A stretch of 64,000 bases of DNA. It comes from Plasmodiophora brassicae. Its lineage: Eukaryota; Endomyxa; Phytomyxea; Plasmodiophorida; Plasmodiophoridae. Shown piece by piece: positions 52,253-63,759 of this stretch. The position numbers and the translations under genes are program-made. The notes under the pieces are model-generated. The model did no database searches. It was not told the DNA's origin and saw only the letters and a list, made by a program, of their open reading frames with translations. Numbering within the stretch: the stretch's first letter is position 1; each line of letters opens with the position of its first letter. The stretch lies in contig JASFAU010000017.1 in the NCBI GenBank assembly GCA_039704465.1, positions 248,001-312,000 of the forward strand, in the 5' to 3' direction.

Positions 52253-55200
52253 ATGGAGGCGTCGTCGATGTCCTGCCACCAGCACGATCGCGACGTGGAG
52301 CACTGCTGGAACGCGGTGGTGGCCGACGTGTTCGAGCCGGTCTGCGCGCGCCTTGCGGACGTGCTGGGCGAGGCGGACGGCCCGCCCGTCACCGCCGACG
52401 CGCTCACCCGGCTCTATTCGCAGCTGTACGACCTTTGCTGTGTCCATAACGGTGAATATCGTTTTCAACGTCATGATCCATGTCCTAACGTGCGTCGCGT
52501 AGGGGTTCGGCACTGCAGTGCTATGTATCGGCGCCTGGAGTTATCGTTGCAGACCTGTACGAGCACGATCATTTCTGTATTTGAAGGTCTGTCCACAGGG
52601 ACAGTCGTTGTTTGCTCGTGTCCTTAGGCCGTATGTCGTCATCCTAGAATGCGGTCGGGATCAGCTTCTTCAAGCTTTTAATGTCGCGACGTCATTGTAC
52701 CGGGGCCTGGTGCGCGCCATTGCCGTTGTGATGCGTTACGTCGATCAGCACCACGGTGGTCCCGATCGACGTACAGACTCCAAGTCCATCTGTGGGAACT
52801 TCGACGTCGTCCGGCAATGGTAACCGCAAACTAATCTATTCGACTAGGCTGGCAAATGTACTTGGAAAATGTCTACGATGTCATTGAGCCGACTCTGACG
52901 GACCTTCTTTGTGAAACTCTGCAGGTACTGCTTTGGGGGATCATCGGGAGAAATATTGTTCATGCAGATTGCTGTACAGAGCTGTCGACAGGATTCCTTG
53001 GAATCTGAAGTTACGCGACACCTTCAAATGGCAATCCATTCCATTTTCGAAATCGACCCTACACGCCGGCGATATAAGGCATTCGAGAGTAAGGTCTTTC
53101 AAAGGTATGGCTGTGCGATTAAAGTTGTGGAGCTGCCCGTGAGCTGAGTGGTTTCAGAATGGTTCGGTGCTATCAACGTCGTGCTCGACAAATAGCGGAA
53201 CTACCTTTGCATGATTCTATTCGAGCTGTACATCGAGTGTTAAGGGCCGTACCTTTCGAGTCCAACCTTTTGTCACTTCAGATGCATGATTTGTTCGTTG
53301 CCGAGAAGGCGGTATTCGCATCGACACTACAAAATTCATTGCTATCGACGTTCGAAGAATTCTTCCGGGACACTGTTTCGTCGCCAAAGTAGGTTGTCAC
53401 GTCTGATAACGTTGCTAGAGCTCTTAAGGTCTTTTCTTCAGTCGAACAAGATACTTTGGTGACCATATGAGCAGTGAAGTTGCCGATCTTGTGTCGTCGG
53501 TGCACTCATCGTCCTTATCAATGCTGTATGAGGTTTACGGGAAGGATCCATCCAGCCGTGGCGAGTTCGCTGATTTTATTCAAGAGACTATTGTCAAGAA
53601 AGGGCGAGACGCCCAGGTTTGAGCCTCTACAATATGCGCGTAAACAAGGCGGTCATGCCTGGTACAGGCCATGTGGAAGAATTCGCGGCAGCGTTTGCCT
53701 GAACGTAAAAGGCCGGACGGTAGCCACACATTCGATGCTGTGGATATGGCCCTAATTGAGTCGTATATCAGCCTGTTCAATGAGTTGTGTCTGACTGTAA
53801 GCTCTCAGCAGCAGCGTCTAACACACTCTGGTTTAGGGCTGCACTGCTCTCACACAGAGTGTTCCTATCGGACCCGTTCTTCATATCGGCGATCCGGAAA
53901 GGCCTCATATGCCTATTCAGTGATGCATTGCCTCACATGTCCAACGTGTCCCAGTCGCCTCAGAACCACCACCTGACGAGCACCGAGGTTCATCCGCTTC
54001 CGTCGGGATTTCTCCATCGCGTTGCTTACGTTTCATCATCATGCAGATTCTAGCAAATTACGCGAACGTGTGGCTTCACAAGCGGCATCCGCTGCTGTCA
54101 AACCAGTTTAGAACTCACCAGGAGGTTTGCCGCACCTCCCGGGAGCGTTGCACTTGTCGTGACTTCTTCGCTAGGTGGAGTCGGTTCTCAGTGTCTTGGG
54201 CGACCTGTTCGCCATGTCACCCGACCATGATTTGTTCATGACCGTTTACAGCAAGCAGTTGGCGGAACGTCTCCTAACGTCATCCAGCGTTTCGTTGCCT
54301 CTCGAGACGAGTATCATCGATAAGTTCAAGGTACTTTGCTGTTGCGTCCTACGATCAGTGGTGGTGACTAGACGGGCGCTTAGTTGCGGGCTGGAGCTCG
54401 ATACACATCCCGCCTGGACGGGATGGTCATGGACATCAACAAATCCATGGCGCTTTCTGCGAGTTTTAAATCTTCATTAAGCCATCAGACTGCGGCACCT
54501 AACATGAATGCTGGCGGCGTTCCCATTCACGTTAAGGTGCGTTCCGAATCGTTGGTCGCTTGGTCTACCTCTAACGTCAGCGTCCCAAGTTGCTTACCAG
54601 GGGGTTCTGGGTGCCTGCGATGGTCGCCATTCCGGACGTTTCCAACCTCGTGCTGCCCAGTGTACTTCGTAACGCCGCAGTCGAGTTTGCAGGATTCTAT
54701 TCGAGAGTCCACGAGCGGCGCGTTCTATACTGGAAGCACCAGTATGGCGATTGCCGGGTAGCAGCAATAAGCGCATGTCGCATTCGTCCCCTGATTTGCA
54801 CGTCTAGGTTGCCATGAAGTGCTGCCATCCAGCCGTTGACTTGACGGTCTCCACCCTGCAGGCCTGCGTGCTTGTCCTTTTCAACAAGAGGCCGTTCTTG
54901 TCGTTGCCGGTCTGTAGCAGATTTTGGCATTCTTATGTCGTAATTTGTTTTCAACCCACTTTGTAGGATATCTGTCAAGAGCTTCGAATCGAAGAAGAGC
55001 TCGGCCATCGTATCCTGCATTCACTTGTGATCGGAAGGTTTAAGGTTTGTCTTACGTCACGTACTTCTGGGTGAGCCAGCCCTAACCAGGCGTTCGGCTC
55101 TACACGTAGGTTCTTCGTGCGCACGTCGACAAGCCTTTCATTTCAGCATCCGATACGTTCACCCCGAACTATAATCTTGAAACGTCGTATACCCGCGTCC

Positions 55201-55564
55201 GCTTGCCTTCTCCGTACCTGCTCCGCGAGTCACAGCTCCACCCACAGCAAGACAACACAGTCGCTGTACAGGTCAGTGCTGAACGTGTTGATTTGTTTCA
55301 CTTCACTGACGGTAAAACAGGCTGCGATTGTTCGCATCCTGAAGCGTGCCAAGTCAATCCAGCATGACGACCTTGTCGATGAGGTTGTTGCTCTACTTCA
55401 GCGGTGCGCTCCGTCACAAGTTATGCGCTGCATCGTTCCTGAACCATGCCTATAGGTTCCGCGTCACCCACAAAGCCGTCGCGTCACGCATCCAGTACCT
55501 GGTGGAGAACGAGTTCATCGAACGTGATGGGAAGGATCCCGACATGTACCACTTTATTCCGTGA
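52253..55564 (+). CDS. Cullin (scaffold of an SCF/CRL ubiquitin ligase)
   Basis: Cullins bridge a substrate adaptor and a RING E2-recruiting subunit. Around ten short exons. ATG 52253 starts MEASSMSCHQHDRDVEHCWNAVV; LTRLYSQLYDLCCVHNG (about 52400-52460) is the first cullin repeat; LLQAFNVATSLYRGLVRAIAVVMRYVDQHH (about 52670-52760) the next. The cullin homology domain has VYSKQLAERLLTSSSVSLPLETSIIDKFK (54235-54330), VMDINKSMALSASFK (54425-54470), YNLETSYTRVRLPSPYLLRESQL (near 55170-55240). The C-terminal neddylation winged helix is intact: AAIVRILKRAKSIQHDDLVDEVVALLQ (Lys of the IVRxLK motif is the NEDD8 acceptor) and FRVTHKAVASRIQYLVENEFIERDGKDPDMYHFIP to the stop 55562-55564. Sub-family (CUL1, 3, 4 or 5) is not decided. 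Introns are 40-70 nt and not all mapped. Confidence 0.85.
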
Positions 55565-55787
55565 TCCTCGACGTTATGTTCCCACCGCACGTGTCCTGGG
55601 CGTAGTCGGGCCGAATAATGCATGTATCGTGTTGCCCAGGAGGCACGTTCTGCCCCAGCAAGGTGCCCGTGCTGTGTCTAATATACGGCGCCATCGAAAC
55701 CGTAGTACCGTACCTTTGTGCGTTAAGGGCTTGTTAATCGCGGTTAACGTCGGTCACCGTTAGACTTCCCGATAACCACTTCGAGGA
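55565..55787. other. Spacer between cullin and zinc/EF-hand gene
   Basis: Roughly 220 bp, containing the cullin 3' end and the next gene's promoter. No element recognised. Confidence 0.4.
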
Positions 55788-57875
55788 ATGCATTGCGACA
55801 AGTGCCGGGCGCAGAACGATGTGCGAGCCCTGAAGCTGCCCTCCCATTGTCGGGACTGCTCGGTGCCCACCGCTCGCGGGGACACGCTGTGTCCATCATG
55901 CTCGCGGGACACGGTACGCTGCCAGTACTGCCGGTCGCATTCTGTCAGCTCATCAGGAATGCCGGGGTCCACACCAATGCCTTCAAGCGGCCCTGCCGAA
56001 CTTCAGCCAATGCCCCGGCTACACCTGCTGCAGGCCCTGTTCGACCATTACGGGAAAGACGGCCGCATGACCGACCTTGACTTCAGGAACCTGTACAAAC
56101 AGTTTAGCCACCTAGATCGCCCGAGGTGCCGGTCGCTCGTCGACATTGCATTCCAGCAGGTATGGCCGTGCCACAGCAGGTGAAGACTGGATCCGAACAA
56201 TGTGATGCCAGGTATCCGGCCGACGTGGCGCATCGATCGGGTTCGAGCAATTCGTCGACGTTTGCGACCGAGCCTCGGTCATCATGTTCGGGAAGCACGA
56301 GAACACGGACGATCTCATGTTCGACACGGAGCTCGTACCGTTACTCGCGCGAATCCGGTCGCAGAAGGGCCCGAAACGAGTTGGCAACATTCCCAGGGAA
56401 GCCGCAGATGTGCTATCATCGAACGAGCGCATGATCAGACGGGTCTACGAACAAGCATGCAGGCACGACCGGAACCTTGCCGTTGAATCATTTATGGCGT
56501 TCTGTCGGAAAGCCGGCATCCTGCCGGAACGACGGACGTTCGCCCAGCTGTCCGAGATCTTCGAGCAGTGCCACAAAGCGACGTCCAGCACGACGGGCGC
56601 ATCGATGGCCGAGTTCACCGCCATGCTGGCTGCGATCGCCGACAACGACCCGATCCAGTTGCATCTCTTGCTGCTGAGAATGTCGGACCATTACTACGTG
56701 AGCTTCGACAGGATTGAAGGTGAAATACGTGTGCCAGATTCCCCGCCGAGCTCGCCTGGGCCATCAACACCGCGGAAGAAGTGGCGTGCGGCACTGGCTG
56801 CCATCTTCGACAAATACTGCCGATTAGGGGATACTGGAGGGAAGGCCACCGCCCGGATGTCGCTGTCCATGGCCCTGCGTTTCATGGCGGATTACAATTC
56901 CGTCGCCGACCAGAGGATCGTCCGTCGAGACTTCACATCCGCCCTGTGGAAGGCGCAGAGCGACCTAAACCACAGCCGGAATTGCATTCGACGAGACACG
57001 TTCATATTAGCGATGACCGATCACGCGGCCCAAGTCGCCGACGCCAATGGCAAACCTCTGCACGACGTTCTCGCTGACATTGAAGCGTCGCTCGATAAGT
57101 GCCAGCAACGTCTAGAAGGTGCCGTTCCCGATCCACAGCCGAACCCCCTGCTCGAGGACGAAGTCTGCTCGGTCAGTGCCGGTCTTCAACGCCATTCCGG
57201 TACACGACTCATCAGGTTTGGAGAGCAGATCCTTCTGGAGAATGAACCGCACCTGCTAGAGCTGTACAAGGTAAAACGTAGGCCTCGACGTTCAGGATCA
57301 GACCTAAATTATCGTTTGTAGAAGTTCGCTGCACATTCGCAACCGCATCAGGTTGGCCTGCGTTTAACGCAGAATGACTTCGAGCGCCTGTGCGTCGCCT
57401 ACCACATCATTCCAAACTTGTTGACGGCGCGGCAGCTCGCGTGGATCTGCCGCGACGTCCGAGCCGGCCGGGAAACCGATACGGGCGGCCCGCTGGACAC
57501 GGACGAATTCATGGAGGCCATCGCTCGCATCTCGTCCGCCGCCTTCGCTTCAGGTACGCCTATCGTGCAGCGCGAAGCCGGCACGCCTGACGGGACAGGA
57601 GCGTAGGCGTGGTGTTAGGGCGTCGATGCAAAAAGCGGTCGGCAGGCGACCGCTTGCTATTGCTACTCGCTTTCATCGACGAGCGGCACGGGGGCGGCAT
57701 CCTGCCCCGCGACTTCGACGCCCTCGGCCTGCTGCCCAAATCCGAGTCCGACCGCGCCGCCGAGCAAACCCGGAAGGCGCGCGCCCGGCGCCTGCAGAAG
57801 CTCGAGAGGGACATGTGCGGCAGCGCGACGCCGCCCGGTCCCCATCCACCCGCGCCCCAACCGTTACCGGAATGA
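55788..57875 (+). CDS. Zinc-ribbon protein with EF-hand-like helical body
   Basis: Exons 55788-56159, 56212-57270, 57322-57553 and 57646-57875; introns 52, 51 and 92 nt, GT-AG; spliced length 631 codons including stop, a multiple of three. Four CxxC/CxxxC-type pairs (MHCDKCRAQN, HCRDCSVP, CPSCSRD, CQYCRSH) within residues 1-55 form a double zinc ribbon, and the rest is helical with repeats of EF-hand character: HYGKDGRMTDLDFRNLYKQF, FDKYCRLGDTGGKATARMSLSMALRFM, GLRLTQNDFERLCVAYHI, GGPLDTDEFMEAIARI, LLAFIDERHGGGILPRDFDALGLLP. Calcium-loop residues are incomplete, so binding is doubtful. P25-alpha/TPPP-like or calmodulin-like helical proteins are alternatives; function unknown. In-frame stops occur if the last intron is ignored (57606). 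Confidence 0.65.
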
Positions 57876-58215
57876 ACGTCGGCGGCACGGGCCCCCACTG
57901 GCCACTCCCAGTGACAGCAAAAAACGTCCCGATGGGCAAAACGATCCGGGTCCAACAGGACAAATAACAACGCGGCCAGGCCGACCGTTTTCAACAGACG
58001 TCGACCGAAAAGTGGCGCCACGGGGCTCCGGACGCAGTCCGTGGCGGGTGGGCCGCGGAGCCGGCCCGGACAACGGTGCGTTCGGGAGACGTCGTGGTTG
58101 CGCGGGGCGCGCGCGCGGCGCATCCGCTTGGCGTTGTGGGCGGCACCCAGCGGCTGCCCTGTGACCGGGGGTTTGTCAGAGCGATCGTCGAGGTTCCCCC
58201 GGTGGCGTTAGGGAA
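57876..58215. other. Spacer upstream of the homeobox gene
   Basis: GC-rich; only shadow frames. Contains the next gene's promoter; no repeat or RNA gene. Confidence 0.4.
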
Positions 58216-58823
58216 ATGGCGTCCAGGGGCTGTGAAGGTTCCCGCACGGTCTGCCAGTACCGGTTCCCGGAGCTCCAGGCCGTCGTCAGCGAGCTGATCG
58301 AGCAGGCCGAGAGGTTCGCCGACGAGCTCATCCAGGCCAGTAAGACGCAGCGTGAAGCGGCCACTAGTGGCGCGAAACGGCACCTGCCTAACGATGACGG
58401 CAAACCGCAGGTCAAGCGTCGATCTCGGGTGCGCGCCTGCCACTGTCGTTTCCCGTTTCGAACTGCTGACGCTTCCTTCATAGTTAAAACTGTCTGCAAA
58501 GTGCATCCTTCAAGGTATGTGGGCTGCACGTACGCTGGTCTTCGGCGTGTGGTAATGCAGGTGCATTTCCAGACTGGTTCGAGAGGAACTACGAGTACCC
58601 TTATCCGACGCGTGCTGAAAAGGTGAACCGCATACGCATGATGGGTCGCCGTGCCGGTCAGCGATTGACGCTGCCGCAGATGGCGCTCGTGGAGAAATGC
58701 GGCAAGGACGTCACGGCAAGTATGATCACGAACTGGTTCTTCAATGCACGCAAACGCGTCAACTGGCGCCAGCTTTCTGCACAGGCGGCTGCCTTGAAGG
58801 CGGAGAGGCAGCGTCCGCAATGA
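58216..58823 (+). CDS. TALE-class homeobox protein
   Basis: Sequence-specific DNA-binding transcription factor, nuclear. Exon 1 from ATG 58216 carries a helical N-terminus (FPELQAVVSELIEQAERFADEL) and a basic cluster (KRHLPNDDGKPQVKRRSR). After an intron (boundaries near 58410-58430 and 58560-58572, phase not reconciled) comes DWFERNYEYPYPTRAEKV, the TALE helix 1-loop signature, then QRLTLPQMALVEKCGKDVTASM and ITNWFFNARKRVNWR, the third helix (TALE consensus WFINARRR). A 38-nt stretch between EK and QRL may be a second tiny intron. Stop at 58821-58823. It resembles the KNOX/PBX-like TALE group; no KNOX or PBC domain was found upstream. Confidence 0.8.
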
Positions 58824-59452
58824 CCTCGTTGCACCTAGCAGCACGGCGCGCGGCTCCTCTTTGTGTCTCTCTTAACCCTATCTAGTACATATTAGCAAAC
58901 AGCATGTGTCCGCGCACACAGTGTTCTGGCTCGGAAGCGTTGACCTTTGGCAAGCGCTTTGTTCCACTCAAAACGTTTAAACATGCGTTCACCTCAGCTC
59001 CGAGGAGCAGGCCTTTGAGGGTGCACGAGCGGCCTCTGGAAGTTTCGCCCCGAATGGCCCTTCAGGCCAGCTCCTGTCGTTGTAATCTGGCCACGCCGGC
59101 GGCACAGCACCTCGCACCATGGCATCGACAGCGTCGCGGCCACCGACGGTGGACGGTACGGGCGTAGCATGTCGCGAGCGCGTCAGCCCTCTGTCCATAT
59201 TCCTGGACGACCTGGGCGGGTTTCCGTCCGTTTCGTCTCCTTCTGGTCCAGGCGCCTCCGTCGCGCCGTTCCGTTGTATTGGCGGGACTGCGCTGGAACG
59301 GCACCGGTTCCACGTTTAAAAGACAACCCTTTTTTCTGTTCAAGTTTCAAAACCGTCCGCGCCAACACGAACACCGCGCGCGAATGCAGTTGGCGTCGTC
59401 GCGTCGGGCGTAGCGTGACGACCATTGGGTTGTGCGGCTGGGCAGGGACGTG
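58824..59452. other. Spacer between homeobox gene and AKTIP-like gene
   Basis: About 630 bp. Plus-strand frames at 59119-59319 and 59169-59453 show no motifs. No element recognised. Confidence 0.4.
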
Positions 59453-60165
59453 ATGTGGCAGCGGTTCCTGTCGCCGACGGCGTCGTCGTCGTCGTCGTCG
59501 CGGATCCTGTCGTCGCCGGAGATCAGGGACTACCATGGCCACGTGAAGCGGCAGGCGCTGGCGCTGCAGTTCAAGAAGCTGAAGGAGCCGCCGTCCGGCA
59601 TGTATATCGTGCCGGACCTCGACCGGTCGCACGTCTGGCACGGCGTTATCTTTGTCCACGGCGGCGTGTATGCCCGAGGGATATTCAAGTTCGTCATCGA
59701 GTTCCCGGGATCGTTTCCGGAAACGAGCCCGTAGGGCATTCGATTGCTTCCGACTCGTCGTGCTCTAACGCGTCCACAAGGACTGTCCGTTTCACGTCGC
59801 AGATGTTCCATCCGATGATCGACGCGAAGACTGGCAAGCTGGACGTATCGCTAGTCGAAACGTTCTGGCAGCCCAATTTCGATGCGATCGTCGTCGTCAA
59901 CTTCGTGAAGAAGGTCTTTTATGACACACAGTTGTGGACCGAGGACGGCAACGGGCGCGGCAATCCGGAAGCGCGAACCCTGTTCCTGCAGTCGAACAGC
60001 AAGTTCGTGGCCCGCGTGTCCAAATGCGTGTCCCTGTCTAAAGATCGCCTGTACGTCAACGAGACGAACTCCAGCATCGAGTTCTCACGGCCGACCGAAG
60101 AGCATCAGCGAGCCTGGGACAGCGTTCAGTCTGGCGAGGACCCGCGGCAATGGCTGAGACAGTAA
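59453..60165 (+). CDS. AKTIP/FTS-like inactive UBC (UEV) protein
   Basis: Exons 59453-59730 and 59781-60165; the 50-nt GT-AG intron joins SFPETSP to TVRFTSQMFHPM, giving 221 codons including stop. UBC fold: EPPSGMYIVPDLDRSHVWHGVIFVHGGVYARGIFKFVIEFPGSFPETSP, then MFHPMIDAKTGKLDV and NFDAIVVVNFVKKVFYD. The catalytic Cys region is replaced by the DxxTGxLDV stretch typical of AKTIP (Fused Toes), the subunit of the FTS-Hook-FHIP complex linking cargo to dynein. FIxHGxY (here FVHGGVY) and HPxID (FHPMID) match. ATG 59432 is an in-frame alternative. Confidence 0.75.
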
Positions 60166-60239
60166 GGCGGGGCCCGTTCAAAATCGGAACTAAACCCGGT
60201 AGTATTCTATTCGACAGATTCGCCAGGTGCGGTTTCGGC

Positions 60240-61043
60240 TTACGGCAATGCCTCGATCACGTTCGCGACGCCACCAACGCCGAATGCGCCCATCAGGGCG
60301 GCAGTCAGGATGTACGATGCGCGCCTCTCGCCGGCGGCAAGCAACCCGATCATGGCGCCGACGATCTGCAGAATGATGGACAGCACCATCGCCATGCGCT
60401 GCGACATGCCAAACCGCGCAGACAGAGCGGTGGCGGGTCGGTGCACCGTGAAGTAGACGAGCCCCGTCACAACGCCTGCCCATGGTCCAAGACCAACCGC
60501 CAGGCTTGCGATCGTGGACGCCGCCCCCTGGCTTGTCAGGCCGAAGCCCCAGGCGAGGAGCATGCGAAACGGGTTGTCCGTGTTTGAGCCGGCCAGGCTG
60601 TTCGCCAGCGACCTGCTAACGACGTTGGCGGCCATCAGCAGCAGGAACATGGTCGGGCCGACGATAGCACCGAGTTTCGCTGGCCACTCCACGTCGCTCT
60701 TGCATTGCGTTAGCGCACAGGACGACGAGGTTGTGCCACAGAACCCAAGGAACGCGTACGCGAGCCCGCTGAAGATCAGCGCCCACCACGACAGTAGCCG
60801 CGAATCGTGCCGGTCAGTATGGCTCCCGACAGGGGCCGGCAGCTCGAAATCGGTCACCTCGGCAAACGCGAACGCGTCGAACCTGTTGGAGACGCCTACC
60901 ACGAGCGCCTCGGGCAGCGACGGAACGCGATCCTGCGGGTCGAGCCAGTCGACAGCGGCCGCGATGGTCATGACCGCGACGAACACAAACGGCACCGTAC
61001 GGCGCGCACTCGGCATCGGCGTGGGCCGGGACCAAAACGGCAA
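60240..61043 (-). CDS. Multi-pass membrane protein, family unknown
   Basis: Open 267-codon minus-strand frame, tail-to-tail with the AKTIP-like gene (75 bp gap). About six hydrophobic segments: TVPFVFVAVMTIAAAV, LLSWWALIFSGLAYAFLGF, KLGAIVGPTMFLLLMAANVV, LLAWGFGLTSQGAASTIASLAV with GPWAGVVTGLVYFTV, MAMVLSIILQIVGAMIGLLAA and YILTAALMGAFGVGGVANVI. An ER/vacuolar transporter or channel is possible but no family motif is seen. Confidence 0.5.
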   Translation of the reverse strand: MPFWSRPTPMPSARRTVPFVFVAVMTIAAAVDWLDPQDRVPSLPEALVVGVSNRFDAFAFAEVTDFELPAPVGSHTDRHDSRLLSWWALIFSGLAYAFLGFCGTTSSSCALTQCKSDVEWPAKLGAIVGPTMFLLLMAANVVSRSLANSLAGSNTDNPFRMLLAWGFGLTSQGAASTIASLAVGLGPWAGVVTGLVYFTVHRPATALSARFGMSQRMAMVLSIILQIVGAMIGLLAAGERRASYILTAALMGAFGVGGVANVIEALP

Positions 61044-61199
61044 TAATCGGCATGGGCCGAGGTGGAGGACGGGACGTCGACCCTCCCCAACAGTGGCCCA
61101 TGTTCCCCGAATCGGTTACGGCCGCCCAGTGGCGCGCTGCTCCGCTTTTGGCGCCCAACCCGGCCGGCTTTTCCGCAAAATGCAATGAGGTCCCTAGAG

Positions 61200-61710
61200 G
61201 TGGCGACGACTTGACCCGAGTTGACTTCAAGTCGACTCGAGTCAACTACTGTTAATCGGAAGACAATAACGAAGTGAGTACGGCGTTTGCGCAACGGCAC
61301 GGTGGACGTTACAGTGGCGACGTAGTCGCCGACGACGTAACGGCTGCCAACGGCGGCGAGCGCGGAGTTTCGGAGTGCGTGACGGCGTGCTGCAGGCATG
61401 TGCTGCTGGTTGTACTGGACATGTTGTTTGACACGCCCCCTCCAGCAGCACACGCCCTGGTACCGGTGTCGATGATGCCGGCCAGGATCAGGTTCGCGTG
61501 ATAAGAAGTGCTGAGGGCGGGCTTCGTCAGGTGGTCGGCCGCCATCTCGGCGGACGGGCACTTGTGGACCACAATCAGACCGGCCTCGACTGCCTCTATG
61601 GTGTAGTGGAACTGGACCTCGATATCCTTCGTTTGATCGTCCATCCGACGGTAGCCAGACCAGGCCTTCGCTCCTTGGTTGTCTTCGTGTACGATCCTCG
61701 GATCCGGACA
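61200..61710 (-). mobile_element. 3' end of a Copia element (RNase H end, polypurine tract, LTR start)
   Basis: On the minus strand: HEDNQGAKAWSGYRRMDDQTKDIEVQFHYT…VVHKCPSAEMAADHLTKPAL, the Copia RNase H C-terminus, then a stop near 61480 and a GGAGGGGGCG purine tract (near 61440) immediately before TGTCAAACAACATG, a likely LTR start (61432). The LTR would run down to about 61200, ending in GACTTGA-type palindromes. The start of the element is missing. Confidence 0.65.
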
Positions 61711-61757
61711 CGCGACGTTCCCGTTCCGGTCATATCATTCTGCTGGCCGGCGGTCCC

Positions 61758-62081
61758 GTGCACTGGCAGTCGCGACGCCAGGACCTAGGCGCCGTTAAGG
61801 TTAGTCTGTCGTCAACGCACGCTGAGATCAAATCGCTCTGCGCCGTTACCCGTCAGCTGGCCTGGATCCGGTCGTTCCTGGCGGAGATCGGCTTCCCGCG
61901 TCCCGGTCCGACGATCGTACACGAAGACAACCAAGGAGCGAAGGCCTGGTCTGGCTACCGTCGGATGGACGATCGAACGAAGGATATCGAGGTCCAGTTC
62001 CACTACACCAGAGAGGCAGTCGAGGCCGGTCTGATTGTGGTCCACAAGTGCCCGTCCGCCGCAGCAGCTTTGTCGACTTGA
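61758..62081 (+). pseudogene. Second Copia RNase H fragment, opposite orientation
   Basis: Plus-strand frame: VSLSSTHAEIKSLCAVTRQLAWIRSFL, IVHEDNQGAKAWSGYRRMDDRTKDIEVQFHYT and GLIVVHKCPSAAAALST, stop at 62081. It mirrors the minus-strand fragment at 61560-61690 with few differences, then ends where the TKP motif should follow. The two form an inverted duplication centred near 61780. Confidence 0.75.
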
Positions 62082-62160
62082 CCGACTTGGGCTATTCTCC
62101 AAGTCGACTTGAGCGACTTGATGTTTCTACCAAGTCGACTTGAGTCGACTGGAGTCGTCA
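62050..62160. repeat. GACTTGA/TCAAGTC palindromic motif cluster
   Basis: Repeated AAGTCGACTTGA palindromes and half-sites (GACTTGACCGACTTGG, AAGTCGACTTGAGCGACTTG, AAGTCGACTTGAGTCGACTGG). A matching cluster sits at 61210-61252 (TTGACTTCAAGTCGACTCGAGTCAAC). The two clusters bracket the Copia fragments and may be parts of degraded LTR ends. Confidence 0.6.
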
Positions 62161-62231
62161 GTTTACCGTACCAGCATCCTCTGGGTGATATCAACCATTT
62201 TGCAGGCCTTCTATGGCCCTTGACATGGCCA

Positions 62232-63671
62232 CAGGGGCGGAGCTGCCGCGCCGGGGCGCTCTGACAGCCTGCGGATCACTGCGGGCGGAGTACGGACTGG
62301 GACGTGAAACTGTAGAAGTCTCTGCCGCCTGTGCCCCCTGCGATCGCGTGTGGCTTGGCTCTCCGACCAGCGTTCAGCGGCCGTTTTCACTTGTCAGTTG
62401 TGATTTACTGATACAGAGCAACCGCTACCATCTGTCAAAATGGCGTCTCCTGCAGAGAGCAATACAGCTGATGTTCGTGGTTGTGGAAGAACGTGGCAAC
62501 GATGACGATCATCCGGAGTCTGAAGTTGAGGTTCGTGCGCTCAAGTCGGACGTTTGGGCACATATCGAGGAGACTGAGGAGAGCGGCATCGTTACGTGGA
62601 GGTGCAGACATTGCAAAGCTGCTAAAATCGCGAAGGTAACGCAATCCGTCTACGTTCCAGTAAATGTACAGCCTAACCACTATTTCAGACGTGGAGAACA
62701 AAGAATACTTACACTTTCCGTGAACACCTCAAGAAGAAGCATCCTGGTGTATACCAGTCTGATGTTCGACAAACCAAACTAACGGATGGTTTCGTCAAGA
62801 CGAAGCGGAAGAAACCTGATGGCGTTAAACTTGATTAGCGCTCGGCAGGACCGAATCAATGTCAACCTACTCAATTTCATCATCAATTCTTCGCAAGCGT
62901 TCAGTATCGTCGAATAAGATGATTTCGTCGAGTTTTACGCCTCACTGGAGCCGGCTTAATTACGAGCTTCCGTCCCGCCAGTCAATCCGCGACTGGGTAC
63001 TCAAGCGATGGCAGCAGACACGGGATCGCGTTCGCGCTCTTGTGAACTCTGGTACTGAAGATCGAAAGTGCAGTATTACTACCGACATGTGGACTTCTGC
63101 TGCTAAACGAGGTATTCAAGCTTGGGTGTATTCTTTTCTCACATGTCGTTTGACGAAGCCACTACAGGATATATGGCAATTACTCTTCACTACCTGGACA
63201 ACGAATGGTACATGGTATCCATTCTGATCGGGTTTGTTCGTGTGCTGTATCCACACACAGCGGGTCGTCTCGCCGCTGCCCTCTTCCGATCCATTTTCGA
63301 ATTCTCTCCAGACCTACTCAAGTCGATTTGGACCATAACAACTGACAATGCTTCCACAAATCCTGCAATGGCAATTGAGTACAACAATATGCTCTCCGAC
63401 TATCTGGCGATGCGCAGTGATGAAACGAATCCCGAATCAGCTGACGACGAATACTGTGAAGGACTTCTGGACGATTCCTACGACCCTGACATTGAACCCC
63501 GCGTGTCGCTGGTGTGGTGCTTCGCCCATGTTCTCCAAGTTGCCATCAAGGACGGGCTTCAGAAGGTTGTTCCTGTGGACACCGCAATCGGCCGTATTCG
63601 TGACACCGTTAAAAAGTGACAGATTCCCGCAAGCTGTTTGAGACTTTTCAGGTATGTCCTTCGGATTCCCA
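62232..63671 (+). mobile_element. Decayed hAT transposon (BED zinc finger, hAT transposase)
   Basis: A candidate hAT terminus, CAGGGGCGGAGC, lies at 62232. Coding: a BED-type finger split by a 53-nt GT-AG intron (WRCRHCKAAKIAK joined to TWRTKNTYTFREHLKKKHPG; CxxC then HxxxxH). Downstream: NLLNFIINSSQAFSIVE, EPAYELPSRQSIRDWV, ITTDMWTSAAKRG, LHYLDNEWYM, ITTDNASTN and VSLVWCFAHVLQVAIKDGL, the typical hAT transposase blocks including the DDE Asp near TTDNASTN. Frame breaks: TAA after SIVE, a stop after EPA, and a shift near 63120. Window ends before the C-terminal dimerisation region. The right terminus is not visible. Confidence 0.75.
63456..63671 (+). repeat. Left arm of a 217-bp inverted duplication (hAT coding)
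   Basis: Reads GTGAAGGACTTCTGGACGATTC… to …TCGGATTCCCA; the reverse complement follows at 63760-63976 with a few substitutions and one indel (five versus six A in the AAAAGTGACAG stretch). Spacer 88 bp. Contains VSLVWCFAHVLQVAIKDGLQKVVPV. Confidence 0.9.
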
Positions 63672-63759
63672 CATCGAGCACGATGTCCACCCGTCCGGCA
63701 TTGAGTTCAGTGCACAAATCCTATGTAAAATGTTTTAGAATTGGACTTGGGCAAATATA

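Noticed and set aside
57560..58123. Minus-strand 187-codon frame over the 3' end of the zinc/EF-hand gene
   Set aside because: It is antisense to a spliced gene whose four exons add to a multiple of three; the frame is Arg/Pro/Ala-rich as expected of a GC-rich shadow.
59119..59319. Short plus-strand frames between the homeobox and AKTIP-like genes
   Set aside because: They carry no motif, lack plausible splice partners and are explained by GC-rich composition.
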